A stretch of DNA of 32,309 bases from Limisphaerales bacterium (GCA_003159675.1 PLQC01000075.1:1-32309), one strand, 5' to 3'; shown: positions 8,373-17,242, numbered from the stretch's first letter. Notes: generated by a model from the sequence alone, not told the origin. Translations and numbers: made by a program.

Positions 8373-9872
8373 TCAAGGCTGTTGGGCCCGGGCCGTTTTG
8401 GGCAGCGCCCCCAGCGTGACGTCATCCAGTTTCAGGTCCTCGACGTCGGCCTTGTCGAACGCTTCACCGTAAACCCGATCCGAAGGTTCCCCCCACCCCA
8501 CCTCGGTGTCGCGTAGTGAGAGTCCCTTGACATGGCGCGCATAAATCCCCGCCAGCTTGCTTTCAAAAACGCCCTTGAACACTCCCGCGGGACGCAGATC
8601 GTAAAAGCCCCCCGGCACATCGCTGGTCTTCGCCAGCTCGAGGCGGACGTTGTCGAACACAATGTTTTCCAGGGGACGATTCGTCCAGCCCTGGAGGAAA
8701 ATTCCGTTTTCGCTGTGGCAAAGAATGTTGCTGAACCGGATGTTGCGGACGTGGCCCAGCTTCGTTTGTGGCGTCCTTGGGAACAGGCTGATATGAACGG
8801 GCTCGGCGGCGCCCCACCATTTGTGAGGCGAGAAGCGTGTTTCGACGGTGATATTGGCGAAGAGGACGTTTTCGATGTCGCCTTCGTCCCGGCTTTGGAT
8901 GCACAACCCTCGATTGCTGTGGGACACGACGCAATCGGCGAACACGATGTCGCGGGCGCCGGGTTGGGTGTAAATCTCGTCCACCTTCAGGGCGCAGCTT
9001 CGCGACGCGACGATGCAACCCGTGACGGTGATGCGGGCCGACCCGCCATAGGAGGCGAAGTTCGGGGTGTTCTTGATTACAATGCCGTCGTCGGCGGCTT
9101 CGATGGAGCAATTGGCGACGCGAACGTCGCGGCAATGGTCGATGTCGATGCCGTCGTTGTTCGCCACGTCCCACGCGTTGCGGATGCTGATGGAGTCGAT
9201 CGAGACCTCCTCGCAGCCGACCAGATGGACCGTCCAGCTTGGGGCGTTCCGCAAGGTGACATCGCGCAGGCGAACCCGCTCGCAGCCGATGAAAATCACC
9301 ATCATCGGTCGTCCGCCGTGCGTTTGCGGCTGGGTCGGTAGTTTATCAAATGGCCACCAATTGCCGGTGAAAGACTCGGGCCACCACCCGTCCTTGTTGA
9401 CGTTGCCGCCGGCCTCTTCATCGGCCAATTCCTGCCACACGGCGCGGTCGTTGCCGTCCAACACGCCGGTGCCGGAGACCGTGAGGCCCCGGGCATCCTT
9501 CGCGAACAGCAATGCGCCCGGTTTGCCGTAGGCGCGCCAGTCCGGGCTGCCTTTAAGAACGGCGGTGCCGGCAAGGTGGAAATCGATTCCGCTGCGCAGG
9601 GTGATCGCGCCCGATAGAAAGAGCTTGCCCGACGGCAGGAGCACCTGTCCCCCGCCCTGTTCGCCGCAGGCATCCACGGCCTTCTGGATAGGCACGGTAT
9701 CGTCGTTCGTGCCGTCTCCCCTGGCGCCGTAATCGAGCACGTTGAAGATGCCGACGCTGCTCTCGGCGGAGGTGTTGACGGCGATGAGCATCGCCGCAGC
9801 CAGGATTGCAGCGAACACGGGAAGCAGTGGGTGCGGCGGACACGACGGCTTTCCGTGGTTTCGGCTTGTCAT
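8373..9872 (-). CDS. GH28 (polygalacturonase)-like exported protein, divergent
   Basis: This is a predicted right-handed beta-helix protein of 499 residues. A hydrophobic signal segment (about residues 16-36) precedes FNVLDYGARGDGTNDD, the standard opening of GH28 and related pectate-fold enzymes. It keeps NNDGIDID and ADDGIVIKN, corresponding to the NTD and DD motifs with catalytic aspartates. The GHG motif is replaced by a segment reading ASRSCALKVDE, and the RIK motif appears as CIQ. A changed substrate or weakened catalysis is therefore likely. The ATG at 9872 overlaps the TGA of the epimerase by 4 nt (ATGA), which fixes the start and shows translational coupling. Its role beside mannan enzymes is unknown; removal of side groups or a pectin-type substrate in the same plant material is a guess. 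Confidence 0.82.
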   Translation of the reverse strand: MTSRNHGKPSCPPHPLLPVFAAILAAAMLIAVNTSAESSVGIFNVLDYGARGDGTNDDTVPIQKAVDACGEQGGGQVLLPSGKLFLSGAITLRSGIDFHLAGTAVLKGSPDWRAYGKPGALLFAKDARGLTVSGTGVLDGNDRAVWQELADEEAGGNVNKDGWWPESFTGNWWPFDKLPTQPQTHGGRPMMVIFIGCERVRLRDVTLRNAPSWTVHLVGCEEVSIDSISIRNAWDVANNDGIDIDHCRDVRVANCSIEAADDGIVIKNTPNFASYGGSARITVTGCIVASRSCALKVDEIYTQPGARDIVFADCVVSHSNRGLCIQSRDEGDIENVLFANITVETRFSPHKWWGAAEPVHISLFPRTPQTKLGHVRNIRFSNILCHSENGIFLQGWTNRPLENIVFDNVRLELAKTSDVPGGFYDLRPAGVFKGVFESKLAGIYARHVKGLSLRDTEVGWGEPSDRVYGEAFDKADVEDLKLDDVTLGALPKTARAQQP

Positions 9873-11080
9873 GACTGCATTGTGTGCAACCGGTGCAGTG
9901 TTTCCAAGCACATCCGCGAGCCGTGATACGGGCCCTTCCATTCGCTGACCTTGGGGAGTTTCGGGTCGGGGCGACCGTCCTCGTTGATGCGCCAGAACCA
10001 TTCACCGTGAACACGGTCCACGAGACGGTTTTCGATAAAATCGTAAGCGCGGATCGAGGCATCGAGGTACTTCGACTCCCTGGAAAGCTGGAACGCGTTA
10101 AGGAACCCGATCACGGCCTCAGCCTGCGGCCAGCATTCCTTGCCTGGATCGATGATTTTTCCGCCCTTCCCTTCGTAACAGAGCGCGCCGTCGGGGGCGA
10201 CGCCCTCCCGGAGCGCCGTCTGGGCCATCGGCAGCGCCACGGTCCGCACGTGATCGAGCAGCGCGGGATCTCCCAGCACTTCGGCCGCTTCGCAGAGCAG
10301 CCAGGTCCCTTCGATGTCATGGCCGAAGGTGTAGGTGTCCGACCGCACGCGCCATTGTTCGTCGAAGAAGTGGTTGAAGTGATGCGTGCGCGGGTCGAGG
10401 ATGCGCTTCTCGAAGAGCCCGATCAATTCGCGCAACCGCTGTTCGAGCCTTGGATCCTTCCAGACCCGGTACAAATTGGTGTATGCCTCCAGAACGTGAA
10501 GGTGATTGTTCATCGATTTCTTCTCGTTCATGTCCTTGTCGCTGAGCCGCGCGTCCGCGGCGGCCTCCGACCAATCGCGCCGGCGCACCTCGAGGTAGCC
10601 GCCGAATTGGGGATCGTGCGCATGCCGTTCGATCGACTCGAACAGTTCGGTGGCGCGCGCCAGGGCCGGCGGCGCATTGAAGGCCTGGTGATATTCCGCG
10701 AGCGCGTAGATGTAAAACGCCTGGCCGTAGATTTTTTTGGAATCGTCGGTGACCCGTCCGGCGTCGTCCAACCGCCAGAAGGCCCCGCCGAACTGCGCGT
10801 CCCAGAACCGGTTCATCACGAAGTCGAAGGCGCGATCGGCCATGTGTTTGAAGAGCAGGTCGGGGCGTTTCCGGTGGACGGCCGAGAAAGCCCACAGGAT
10901 GCGGCTGTTCACGATAAGCCCCTTGGGCTGGGTGCGGTCGGGTTTGAGATCGTTGGAAAGGCAGGCCATCCAGCCGCCCTGTTCGCGGTCCACCGCGGGC
11001 CCGCACCAGAATGGCATGAGGTGGCCGAACAGTTGATCGCTGACACGCTGGGAAAAGGCTTTCAACTCCTGTGAATTCAT
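9869..11080 (-). CDS. AGE-family cellobiose/mannobiose 2-epimerase
   Basis: This is a cytoplasmic 2-epimerase of 403 residues, of the cellobiose 2-epimerase group (EC 5.1.3.11). In mannan pathways the group converts beta-1,4-mannobiose to mannosyl-glucose. It has no signal peptide. Visible family motifs of the alpha6/alpha6 barrel are LIVNSRILWAFS (54-65), KIYGQAFYIYALAEY, EKKSMNNHLHVLEAYTNLYR (187-205), the catalytic-histidine segment FGHDIEGTW (His254), WPQAEAVIGFLNA and WKGPYHGSRMCLE with the second histidine. These distinguish it from N-acylglucosamine epimerases. It is followed directly by the GH28-like gene (4-nt overlap) and preceded by a hairpin-rich spacer after the second GH5 gene. 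With the GH130 phosphorylase it gives the complete mannobiose route. Confidence 0.93.
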   Translation of the reverse strand: MNSQELKAFSQRVSDQLFGHLMPFWCGPAVDREQGGWMACLSNDLKPDRTQPKGLIVNSRILWAFSAVHRKRPDLLFKHMADRAFDFVMNRFWDAQFGGAFWRLDDAGRVTDDSKKIYGQAFYIYALAEYHQAFNAPPALARATELFESIERHAHDPQFGGYLEVRRRDWSEAAADARLSDKDMNEKKSMNNHLHVLEAYTNLYRVWKDPRLEQRLRELIGLFEKRILDPRTHHFNHFFDEQWRVRSDTYTFGHDIEGTWLLCEAAEVLGDPALLDHVRTVALPMAQTALREGVAPDGALCYEGKGGKIIDPGKECWPQAEAVIGFLNAFQLSRESKYLDASIRAYDFIENRLVDRVHGEWFWRINEDGRPDPKLPKVSEWKGPYHGSRMCLETLHRLHTMQS

Positions 11081-11098
11081 GGGAAGCCTCCTGGCAAA

Positions 11099-11166
11099 GG
11101 AGCGCGGACAGCCATGTCCGCGAGGTCAGCCGGTTGGGTTCGCGCGGACAAGGCTGTCCGCGCTCC
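11099..11166. repeat. nested double-hairpin repeat (GCGCGGACA...TGTCCGCGC)
   Basis: A perfect 15-nt inverted repeat, GGAGCGCGGACAGCC at 11099-11113 and its complement at 11152-11166, frames the element. Inside, CGCGGACA/TGTCCGCG (11103-11122) and GCGCGGACA/TGTCCGCGC (11142-11163) form two hairpins with 4-nt loops. It lies between the second GH5 gene and the epimerase in the same transcription direction. It could terminate, process or stabilise the operon mRNA, but lacks a U-tract, so a plain terminator is unlikely. Related sequence appears near 17114 and 17187. Confidence 0.8.
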
Positions 11167-11176
11167 ACCGGGACCG

Positions 11177-13018
11177 CTAATTTTTCTCCGGCGCATACGT
11201 GATTTCCACCCGGCCGATTTGCGTTTCACCGGTCAGCTCGATTTTCAGGAACTTGAAGTCCGGACCCACATTCCCGGCCTGGTAAAGGACCGGCTTCCAA
11301 TATTTGTAATCCCCGGGCCCCTGGAAATGGAGACCCTCGGCGGCGCTGATGTCATGATAAACCTTGCCGTCGGCGGACCCGGCGAATTTCAGGTCCGCGA
11401 CGTCGTGCGGAAAGAAGGCGAACACGCGAAACCCCTGGACCGAGGTAGGAACCTGATACACGAGGGCGTCGCCGGCGTTGCCGGCGGCGCGATAGGCGTC
11501 TTCCTTTGCCTGGCGGCTGTTGCGCGTTTGAATCGCCAGGCCGCCCTCGATGGCGTGGACTTTTGAAAAATCAGCCAGTTCATCGACCAGGGTGCCATGG
11601 GTGACCGGGACCGGACCGAACAAGTTCGAAGGTTCCGAGACGCCGGTGGTGTTGGCGGCGCGGACGCGATAATACCACTGGCTAGAAGACACGGCCTGAT
11701 CCGCAAACAGGGGGCGATATTGCGCCAAGCTCTCATCAATGCCATCCCCGGCCACGAACCAGGGTCCACTGGACTTCGGCGCTCTCTCGACCGTGTAGCT
11801 TGAGGCGCCGACGGAACCCTGCCAGGAGATGGCCGCGACGTCGGTGATCGGGAGCAATGTCGGCGGCGCGGGAACCGGCACGGGCGGCTCGGCAATTTCG
11901 CGGATCTCGAACGCGTAATGGCGGACCATGGCGAGGAGATTGATCTCGTCATACAGGGCGCCGATCGGTGAACCGGGCCAATGGAAGGCTTTATACTGGT
12001 TGCCTCCGGACGGTTCGCTGTGCCAGTAGAAACCGCCGTCGCGATCGTGGAAGCGGAGGCTCCAGAGCAGCCCGCCCGAGGTGTGGGTTTCGACGATCGC
12101 CTTGATCGCCTCCTCCATTTGTGACGTGCTGACGAATCCGAATTCGCCGATGACGTATGGCTTCCGTCCCTTGGCCTTCGCCGCGTTCTCGCGAATCAAC
12201 TGGGCGAAGGACTTCTTCGTCTTCGAGCCCGGGTAATGGTGTGTGGTGACGATGTCCACTTCCGGCATGGCGAGGGACTCGGGGCGCAGCTCGTTGGCAT
12301 TGAAGCCGTCCATCACCAGGTGGTTGGTATCGAGGCTCTTGATGTACGCGGCGATTTGCCGCGTCCAGGGAGCCGGGGACTGGAGTTCATTTCCGGTTTC
12401 CCAGCATAGAATGGCCGGATCATCGGAGTAAACGATGCCGGTCAGCGTGTTGGTTCGCAGGAGCACGAACCGGATGGTTTCCTTGAAATCGGCGATGATT
12501 TGTGGATCCGTCCAGAAATCATCCTTCAGCTTACCCCGAAAACCGGCGTATTCGGCCCGGCCACCCTGCCAGATCCAATTATCCACCAGGGGGATGATGA
12601 GGCGGATTCCGTGTTCGTTGGCCGCCTGAATGACCTGGTCCAGTGTGCGGAACGCCTCTTCGTTGAAACGGCCCGGACCGAGCACATGGCGCGGCACGCC
12701 CGGCGCATCGTTGGTGCGGTGCACGGAGATGACGTAAGTGCGCACCACGGTGCCGCCCATCTGGCGAACCGTCGCCAGCGCATCGTTGATCTCGAAACGG
12801 TCCGGCAGACGCCACGGATTGAGTTCCGCGAACGGCAGGTCGTCCTCGATGAGTTGCAGATTCGGGATGTCCCAGGAGATGAAACGGAATGGCTTGTCGC
12901 CTTCAAACAACCGGTCGCCGCGCGCGGTGATGAAATCGCGGGAGACGGGCTCGGCGCGGACGATGGCCGAGGCGAAAAGGAGAAGGCATCCAACGGAGAA
13001 CAGGTTCAGGTTTTTCAT
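11177..13018 (-). CDS. GH5 mannanase-like enzyme with C-terminal accessory domains
   Basis: This is an exported glycosidase of 613 residues. A Sec signal peptide (residues 1-22, SVGCLLLFASAIVRA) is followed by a GH5 TIM barrel to about residue 365. The acid/base is Glu211 in CWETGNEL and the nucleophile is Glu292 in YVIGEFGF. The opening ITARGDRLFEGDKPFRFISWD fits the mannan endo-1,4-beta-mannosidase branch. Residues about 377-462 look like a fibronectin type III-like module (SWQGSVGASSYTVERAP). The last 140 residues resemble a beta-sandwich carbohydrate-binding or discoidin-like domain. The ATG at 13018 is preferred over a TTG 21 nt earlier because it starts the signal peptide. It follows the response regulator gene in the same direction, leaving 117 nt for a promoter. 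It probably acts outside the cell to release mannobiose. Confidence 0.85.
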   Translation of the reverse strand: MKNLNLFSVGCLLLFASAIVRAEPVSRDFITARGDRLFEGDKPFRFISWDIPNLQLIEDDLPFAELNPWRLPDRFEINDALATVRQMGGTVVRTYVISVHRTNDAPGVPRHVLGPGRFNEEAFRTLDQVIQAANEHGIRLIIPLVDNWIWQGGRAEYAGFRGKLKDDFWTDPQIIADFKETIRFVLLRTNTLTGIVYSDDPAILCWETGNELQSPAPWTRQIAAYIKSLDTNHLVMDGFNANELRPESLAMPEVDIVTTHHYPGSKTKKSFAQLIRENAAKAKGRKPYVIGEFGFVSTSQMEEAIKAIVETHTSGGLLWSLRFHDRDGGFYWHSEPSGGNQYKAFHWPGSPIGALYDEINLLAMVRHYAFEIREIAEPPVPVPAPPTLLPITDVAAISWQGSVGASSYTVERAPKSSGPWFVAGDGIDESLAQYRPLFADQAVSSSQWYYRVRAANTTGVSEPSNLFGPVPVTHGTLVDELADFSKVHAIEGGLAIQTRNSRQAKEDAYRAAGNAGDALVYQVPTSVQGFRVFAFFPHDVADLKFAGSADGKVYHDISAAEGLHFQGPGDYKYWKPVLYQAGNVGPDFKFLKIELTGETQIGRVEITYAPEKN

Positions 13019-13135
13019 GAAATACTTCCGCACTGGCAAACGCCCGGCGCCTTCGCCGGCGCTGGCGCAGCCTCGATGTGACTTGTAACGGGCATTAGGG
13101 CGATGAACTCGAGAAAACCACCCTCGACCCGGCGC

Positions 13136-13804
13136 TTAAAGCGAATCGCCCAGGGGCATGTGGGCGAATTTTGCCACAGCCTGCGCACGGGACCGCACGT
13201 GAAGTTTTTCGTAAATCCGGCGGATATACGTGGTCACCGTGGTCACGCCAATCCCGAGCGATTCCGCGATTTCCTTGTAGAGATAGCCCCGTCCCAATAG
13301 TTCCAGCACCTCGCGCTCCCGCGGAGAGAGGTCCGCCGCGCCGTCCGTCTCGGCCATCGGGCGCCGAAAAGACTGCACCACTTTTCGGGCAATATTGCTG
13401 CTCATGGGTGAGCCGCCCGCATGAACTTCCTTGAGGGCACCGAGCAGCTCGATCCGCGGGGTCTGCTTCAACAAGTAACCGCTGGCCCCGACGGCGAGCG
13501 CGTTGAAAATGTGGTTGGTATCCTCGTACACCGTCACGATCACGAATTGCGTGTTGGGCAGAATCAGCTTCATCCGCCGGACGCATTCGATGCCGCTCAT
13601 CCCCGGCAGGTTGATATCCACCAGCACGACATCCGGCTTTTCCTGCGGCAAACCGACCAAGGCACTTTCGGCGGTGCCATGCTCGCTGACGCAACGGAAA
13701 CCTTCTCCGCGACGAATCCAGGCCGCCAATATCTCCCTGGCCGGCACATCGTCTTCAATTATGGACACAGCGATACTCACGACAGTTTTATCATACCTAT
13801 GCAC
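13136..13804 (-). CDS. NarL/LuxR-type response regulator
   Basis: This is a DNA-binding response regulator of 222 residues. The receiver domain has acidic residues in SIIEDDV, the phospho-acceptor Asp63 in LVDINLPGMSG and the conserved lysine in GYLLKQTP. The C-terminal LuxR helix-turn-helix reads LSPREREVLELLGRGYLYKEIAESLGI and continues with VTTYIRRIYEKL. It lies 53 nt downstream of the propeller sensor kinase on the same strand and 117 nt upstream of the GH5 gene, so it is the likely partner of the kinase and a candidate regulator of the mannan genes. The frame starts with GTG at 13804; a second GTG at 13780 fits the usual length before the receiver domain equally well. Confidence 0.9.
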   Translation of the reverse strand: MHRYDKTVVSIAVSIIEDDVPAREILAAWIRRGEGFRCVSEHGTAESALVGLPQEKPDVVLVDINLPGMSGIECVRRMKLILPNTQFVIVTVYEDTNHIFNALAVGASGYLLKQTPRIELLGALKEVHAGGSPMSSNIARKVVQSFRRPMAETDGAADLSPREREVLELLGRGYLYKEIAESLGIGVTTVTTYIRRIYEKLHVRSRAQAVAKFAHMPLGDSL

Positions 13805-13857
13805 ACCGACAAAGGCGTGTCGTCAGTTTTAGGGACAAACTTCATCCGCCAGGCCCT

Positions 13858-16800
13858 TCATGTCGAAAGGACGGCGACCGCCACCACAAACTTTACTTCG
13901 GTTCCCCGCCCGGGGGCGCTCTGGATTTCGCAGTGTCCGCCGACTTTTTCCAGGCGGAGTCGCATATTGGCCAAGCCGTGGCCATGCACGATGCGGCTCG
14001 GCGCGCTGGCCCCGTGCTGTGCGGGCGCTTCCGGACAGAACCCGACGCCGTTATCACGAATCACGAGGGTGAACGCGTCCGGGTCGGTTTTGAGCGAGAC
14101 ACAGAGCTCGGAGGCTGCGGCGTGTTTCAGCACGTTGTTCAAGGCTTCTTTGAAGGCGAGGAACAGGTTGTGCCGCACTTCGGCGGTGACGGGCCACGCC
14201 GGCAGTTGCTCGGGCACATCGAGCCGGCAGCGGATGTGCAGCGGGCCCAGGAAATCCTGGGCGAATTTGCCCACGTAACTCACCAGGCTGTCCAGCGTGT
14301 CGTGCTGGGGATTGACCGCCCAGACGATCTCGTCCATGGCGCGGGTCAGCTCGCGAGTCGTGCTGTAGATTCGTTCCAACTGGATTGCGGCGTGCTGGGG
14401 ATTGTCCAATTCCCCGAACACGGACTGGCTGAGAAGCGAGATGCGCGTCAGGCTCGCGCCCAGGTTGTCGTGGATGTCCTGGGCGATGCGGGAGCGCTCG
14501 CGTTCGATGGCGCGCTGGCGTTCCACGCGTTCGAGCTTGCGGTGCATCCGCCGGCGTGTGACGAACAACACGCTTCCCGCAAGGAGCGCCGCCGCGGCCA
14601 GCGCGGTCGGCACGCGAAACCACCACGTCTGCCAGAAATACGGCTGCACCGTGAACTCCAGTGCGGCGCCGACCAGGTTCCAGACACCGTCGCTGTTGCA
14701 CGCGACGACGCGGAAGGTGTAATGGCCCGGTGGAATATAGCCGTAGTTCACGGCCCGCTTTGACCCGCCGTCCATCCACTCGGTCTCCAACCCTTCGAGA
14801 TGGTATTGAAAGCGGACTTTCTCCGGAGCGACAAACGTCAGCGCGGTGTAGCGGAATTCAAACCGCTGAGGGCCGGGCGGAATCCGCAAGGGAGCGCTGT
14901 CGTCCGGCGCTTTCGCCACCGCGCGGCCGTCCACGAGCATCTTTTCGATGACAACCGGCGGAGGCAATGGGTTGGCCTTGGCGCCGTTCGGGTCCACCAC
15001 CGCCAGGCCCTTGCTGGTCGGGAACCAGAGGCGGCCGTCCTTCGTCTTGCAGCCCGCCGGCTGCAGTCCGCCCGAACATTCCAGCGTCGGCATCCCGTCG
15101 CCCTTGCCGTAACTCAGACACCGCACGGATTTGGTCTGGCCGTCCAGGCAACGATTCAACTCTCCCTTTTGGATTCGAAAAATGCCTCCGTGCGAGCTGA
15201 GCCAGAAATTGCCGCTGTCATCCTGCTCGATGTCGCAAATGAAATTGTTGGGCAGCCCCTGGCTCGTGTTGATGGAGGAAAACTGCCCATGCTTGAACCG
15301 GTTCAATCCGCCGCCATAAGTTCCGATCCACATCGCGCCGTCTGAATCCAGATGCAGACACTGGACATAGTCGCTCGATAGGCCGTCGCGCTTTCGGAAT
15401 TGTCGGACCTCGTTCCCGTGCAGCCGGCCCAGGCCGCCGGCCAGCATGCCGAACCACAAGTCTCCCGAGCCGTCTTCCACCACCGCCCGGACGTCCGGCA
15501 GGTTCAATCCCTTCTGCCTCCCGAACCATGAGATCCCATTGGTCGCGTAGCGCAGGATGCCCTCACCGGTGCCCACCCATGTCACCCCGTCCTTTGCGTG
15601 CAACAGGGCCGTCGTGGGCACGGTGAGATTCTCCAGTCCCGCCGGAGGCGCGAAATGATCGCCCTGCTGGAGGAACAGGCCGCCGCCCCAGGTTCCCGCC
15701 CAGATGCGACCCTGCAAATCCTCGGAAACCGACCAAACAAACTGGTTGGAGAGCCCGTTGTTTTCCCCGAAATGAGACCATTCGCCCTCGAACAGGCGAT
15801 ACAAACCCGCGCCTTCGGTGCCAATCCACAGCGCTCCGTCGTGCGCCGCCGAAACGGACAGCACCACCCTGCCCTGCCATTGATCCGGCGCATTCACTGT
15901 CGCAATGTTTCCCGCGCGCAGAGCCACCAGCCCGCCGCTGCCCGTGCCAGCCCACAGCGTGCCTTCGCGGTCCTCCGACAGCGAACGCACCCAATCGTGC
16001 GGGAATCCGTTCTTACGATCGAAATGAATGACGCCGCGATGCGGAAAAATCAGATAGAGCCCCCGGTCCAGGGTTCCGACCGCCAGGCATCCCGACCGGG
16101 TCTCAATGGCCGTGGTGATCGAACCTTGATTCCATGGGCTTGCTCCCAGGTCGTCCGTCAATTCATGCCCGTCCCACTTCCGCACCCGCCCGTCGCTCAC
16201 AATCCACAGTCCGCCATCATCACTCGCGCAAATCCCGGAGACATACCCTCCCACCGACTCGCCGTCAGGTGCGATCGGAACCAATTGATTCTTTTCGAGC
16301 TTGAACACCTCCCCGCCATTCAATATCCACAACTGTCCGCGATGGTTCCGTACCAAGGCGGTCACACTGGCCGGAGTCCCCGCGTTGGGAGCGGAAATCA
16401 CTTCGCCGTCGAGCCCGACCAGTCTGCCATCGTCCTTGAACATCCAGATTCTGCCCGACTCGTCGGCGCTGATCCCCAGGATCTTCCTGTTTTCGTTGTC
16501 CCCTTTGGAAGACACCGCCTGAAAATGGCCGGCCCGGTAATACGTGACCTCCCCCGTTTCATGCCCGATCCACAGGATGCCGTTGTCATCCTCAAATAGG
16601 CTCACCACGCGGCTGCTACCCATTTCCGGGGTGTTCTTCTGGTCGCTTTCGAACACCGTGAAGCTGGCGCCGTCAAATCGCGCCAGACCGTCGTACGTGC
16701 CCAGCCACAGGTAACCCTCCTGCGTCTGCACCACCGCCGTCACCGCGTTCTGCGGCAGGCCGTCCTCCGTCTGCCAGACGCGTATGAAATAGTTCGGCAG

Positions 16801-17016
16801 CGGCGGAGTCGCGCCGAACAGGCGCAGGCTCACACAGCCGAGAACCGCCGCGTAGCCGCCCACCCGCGCGACCCGGCGAGCTCGACTCTGCACCCGCCCG
16901 GGTCGGAAGCAGAATGCCTTGATCCCGCGGCGGAAAGCCGGCAGCGGCTGGACCGGCTCGAGCGGTCTGCGGAGGATCGCCCACACGCGCTCCAGAAGTG
17001 GCAGAGGCGCAAACAC
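13858..17016 (-). CDS. two-component propeller sensor histidine kinase (Reg_prop, Y_Y_Y, HisKA_3)
   Basis: This is a 1052-residue membrane sensor kinase built like the periplasmic sensing half of the hybrid systems that control polysaccharide loci in Bacteroidota, but without fused receiver or AraC domains. After a hydrophobic N-terminus (near residues 45-65) come many propeller repeats, each with an LWIGT-like strand (YLWLGTYDGLARF, LWIGHETG, LWAGTGSGGL, MWIGTYGGGLNRF). A Y_Y_Y domain (FQYHLEGLETEW) follows, then a transmembrane segment (FRVPTALAAAALLAGSVLFV). The cytoplasmic HisKA_3 box has His849 in IAQDIHDNLGASL. The ATPase domain has the N box ALNNVLKHA, and DNGVGF and GHGLANMRLRL. The start is GTG 17016. 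Adjacent response regulator and glycosidases suggest it senses a mannan-derived oligosaccharide; this is inference. Confidence 0.92.
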   Translation of the reverse strand: MFAPLPLLERVWAILRRPLEPVQPLPAFRRGIKAFCFRPGRVQSRARRVARVGGYAAVLGCVSLRLFGATPPLPNYFIRVWQTEDGLPQNAVTAVVQTQEGYLWLGTYDGLARFDGASFTVFESDQKNTPEMGSSRVVSLFEDDNGILWIGHETGEVTYYRAGHFQAVSSKGDNENRKILGISADESGRIWMFKDDGRLVGLDGEVISAPNAGTPASVTALVRNHRGQLWILNGGEVFKLEKNQLVPIAPDGESVGGYVSGICASDDGGLWIVSDGRVRKWDGHELTDDLGASPWNQGSITTAIETRSGCLAVGTLDRGLYLIFPHRGVIHFDRKNGFPHDWVRSLSEDREGTLWAGTGSGGLVALRAGNIATVNAPDQWQGRVVLSVSAAHDGALWIGTEGAGLYRLFEGEWSHFGENNGLSNQFVWSVSEDLQGRIWAGTWGGGLFLQQGDHFAPPAGLENLTVPTTALLHAKDGVTWVGTGEGILRYATNGISWFGRQKGLNLPDVRAVVEDGSGDLWFGMLAGGLGRLHGNEVRQFRKRDGLSSDYVQCLHLDSDGAMWIGTYGGGLNRFKHGQFSSINTSQGLPNNFICDIEQDDSGNFWLSSHGGIFRIQKGELNRCLDGQTKSVRCLSYGKGDGMPTLECSGGLQPAGCKTKDGRLWFPTSKGLAVVDPNGAKANPLPPPVVIEKMLVDGRAVAKAPDDSAPLRIPPGPQRFEFRYTALTFVAPEKVRFQYHLEGLETEWMDGGSKRAVNYGYIPPGHYTFRVVACNSDGVWNLVGAALEFTVQPYFWQTWWFRVPTALAAAALLAGSVLFVTRRRMHRKLERVERQRAIERERSRIAQDIHDNLGASLTRISLLSQSVFGELDNPQHAAIQLERIYSTTRELTRAMDEIVWAVNPQHDTLDSLVSYVGKFAQDFLGPLHIRCRLDVPEQLPAWPVTAEVRHNLFLAFKEALNNVLKHAAASELCVSLKTDPDAFTLVIRDNGVGFCPEAPAQHGASAPSRIVHGHGLANMRLRLEKVGGHCEIQSAPGRGTEVKFVVAVAVLST

Positions 17017-17080
17017 GCTCTAAAGTCTGTCGAATGCGCAGGGACGGCGCAAGTCAAACCCGGATCCGTGCCGGGCCGAG

Positions 17081-17242
17081 CGCATCTTGAGGGAGTGTTG
17101 TCCAAACCGGGCGGAGCGTGGACAGCCAGGTCCGCGCGAATCCCGGATGCACGAGGATGGCAGGAATTCCCGCGAGCTATCCCCTGCGCGGACTCAGCGG
17201 TCCGCGCTCCGAGTCTTTGGGCAACACGCCCTCAAGATGCGC
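17081..17242. repeat. MITE-like imperfect inverted repeat
   Basis: The 26-nt end at 17081-17106 (starting CGCATCTTGAGGGAGTGTTG) is the reverse complement of 17216-17241 apart from two positions. Inside are a second pair of arms related to GGAGCGTGGACAGCCAGGTCCGCGC and GCGCGGACTCAGCGGTCCGCGC. The whole could fold as a hairpin of about 160 nt. No coding capacity is seen. The right half, 17205-17242, recurs at 27323-27360. It looks like a small non-autonomous or REP-like dispersed element. Confidence 0.7.

Noticed and set aside
9884-11074. A 396-codon rightward frame opposite the epimerase
   Set aside because: It mirrors the epimerase codon pattern; no motif of its own.
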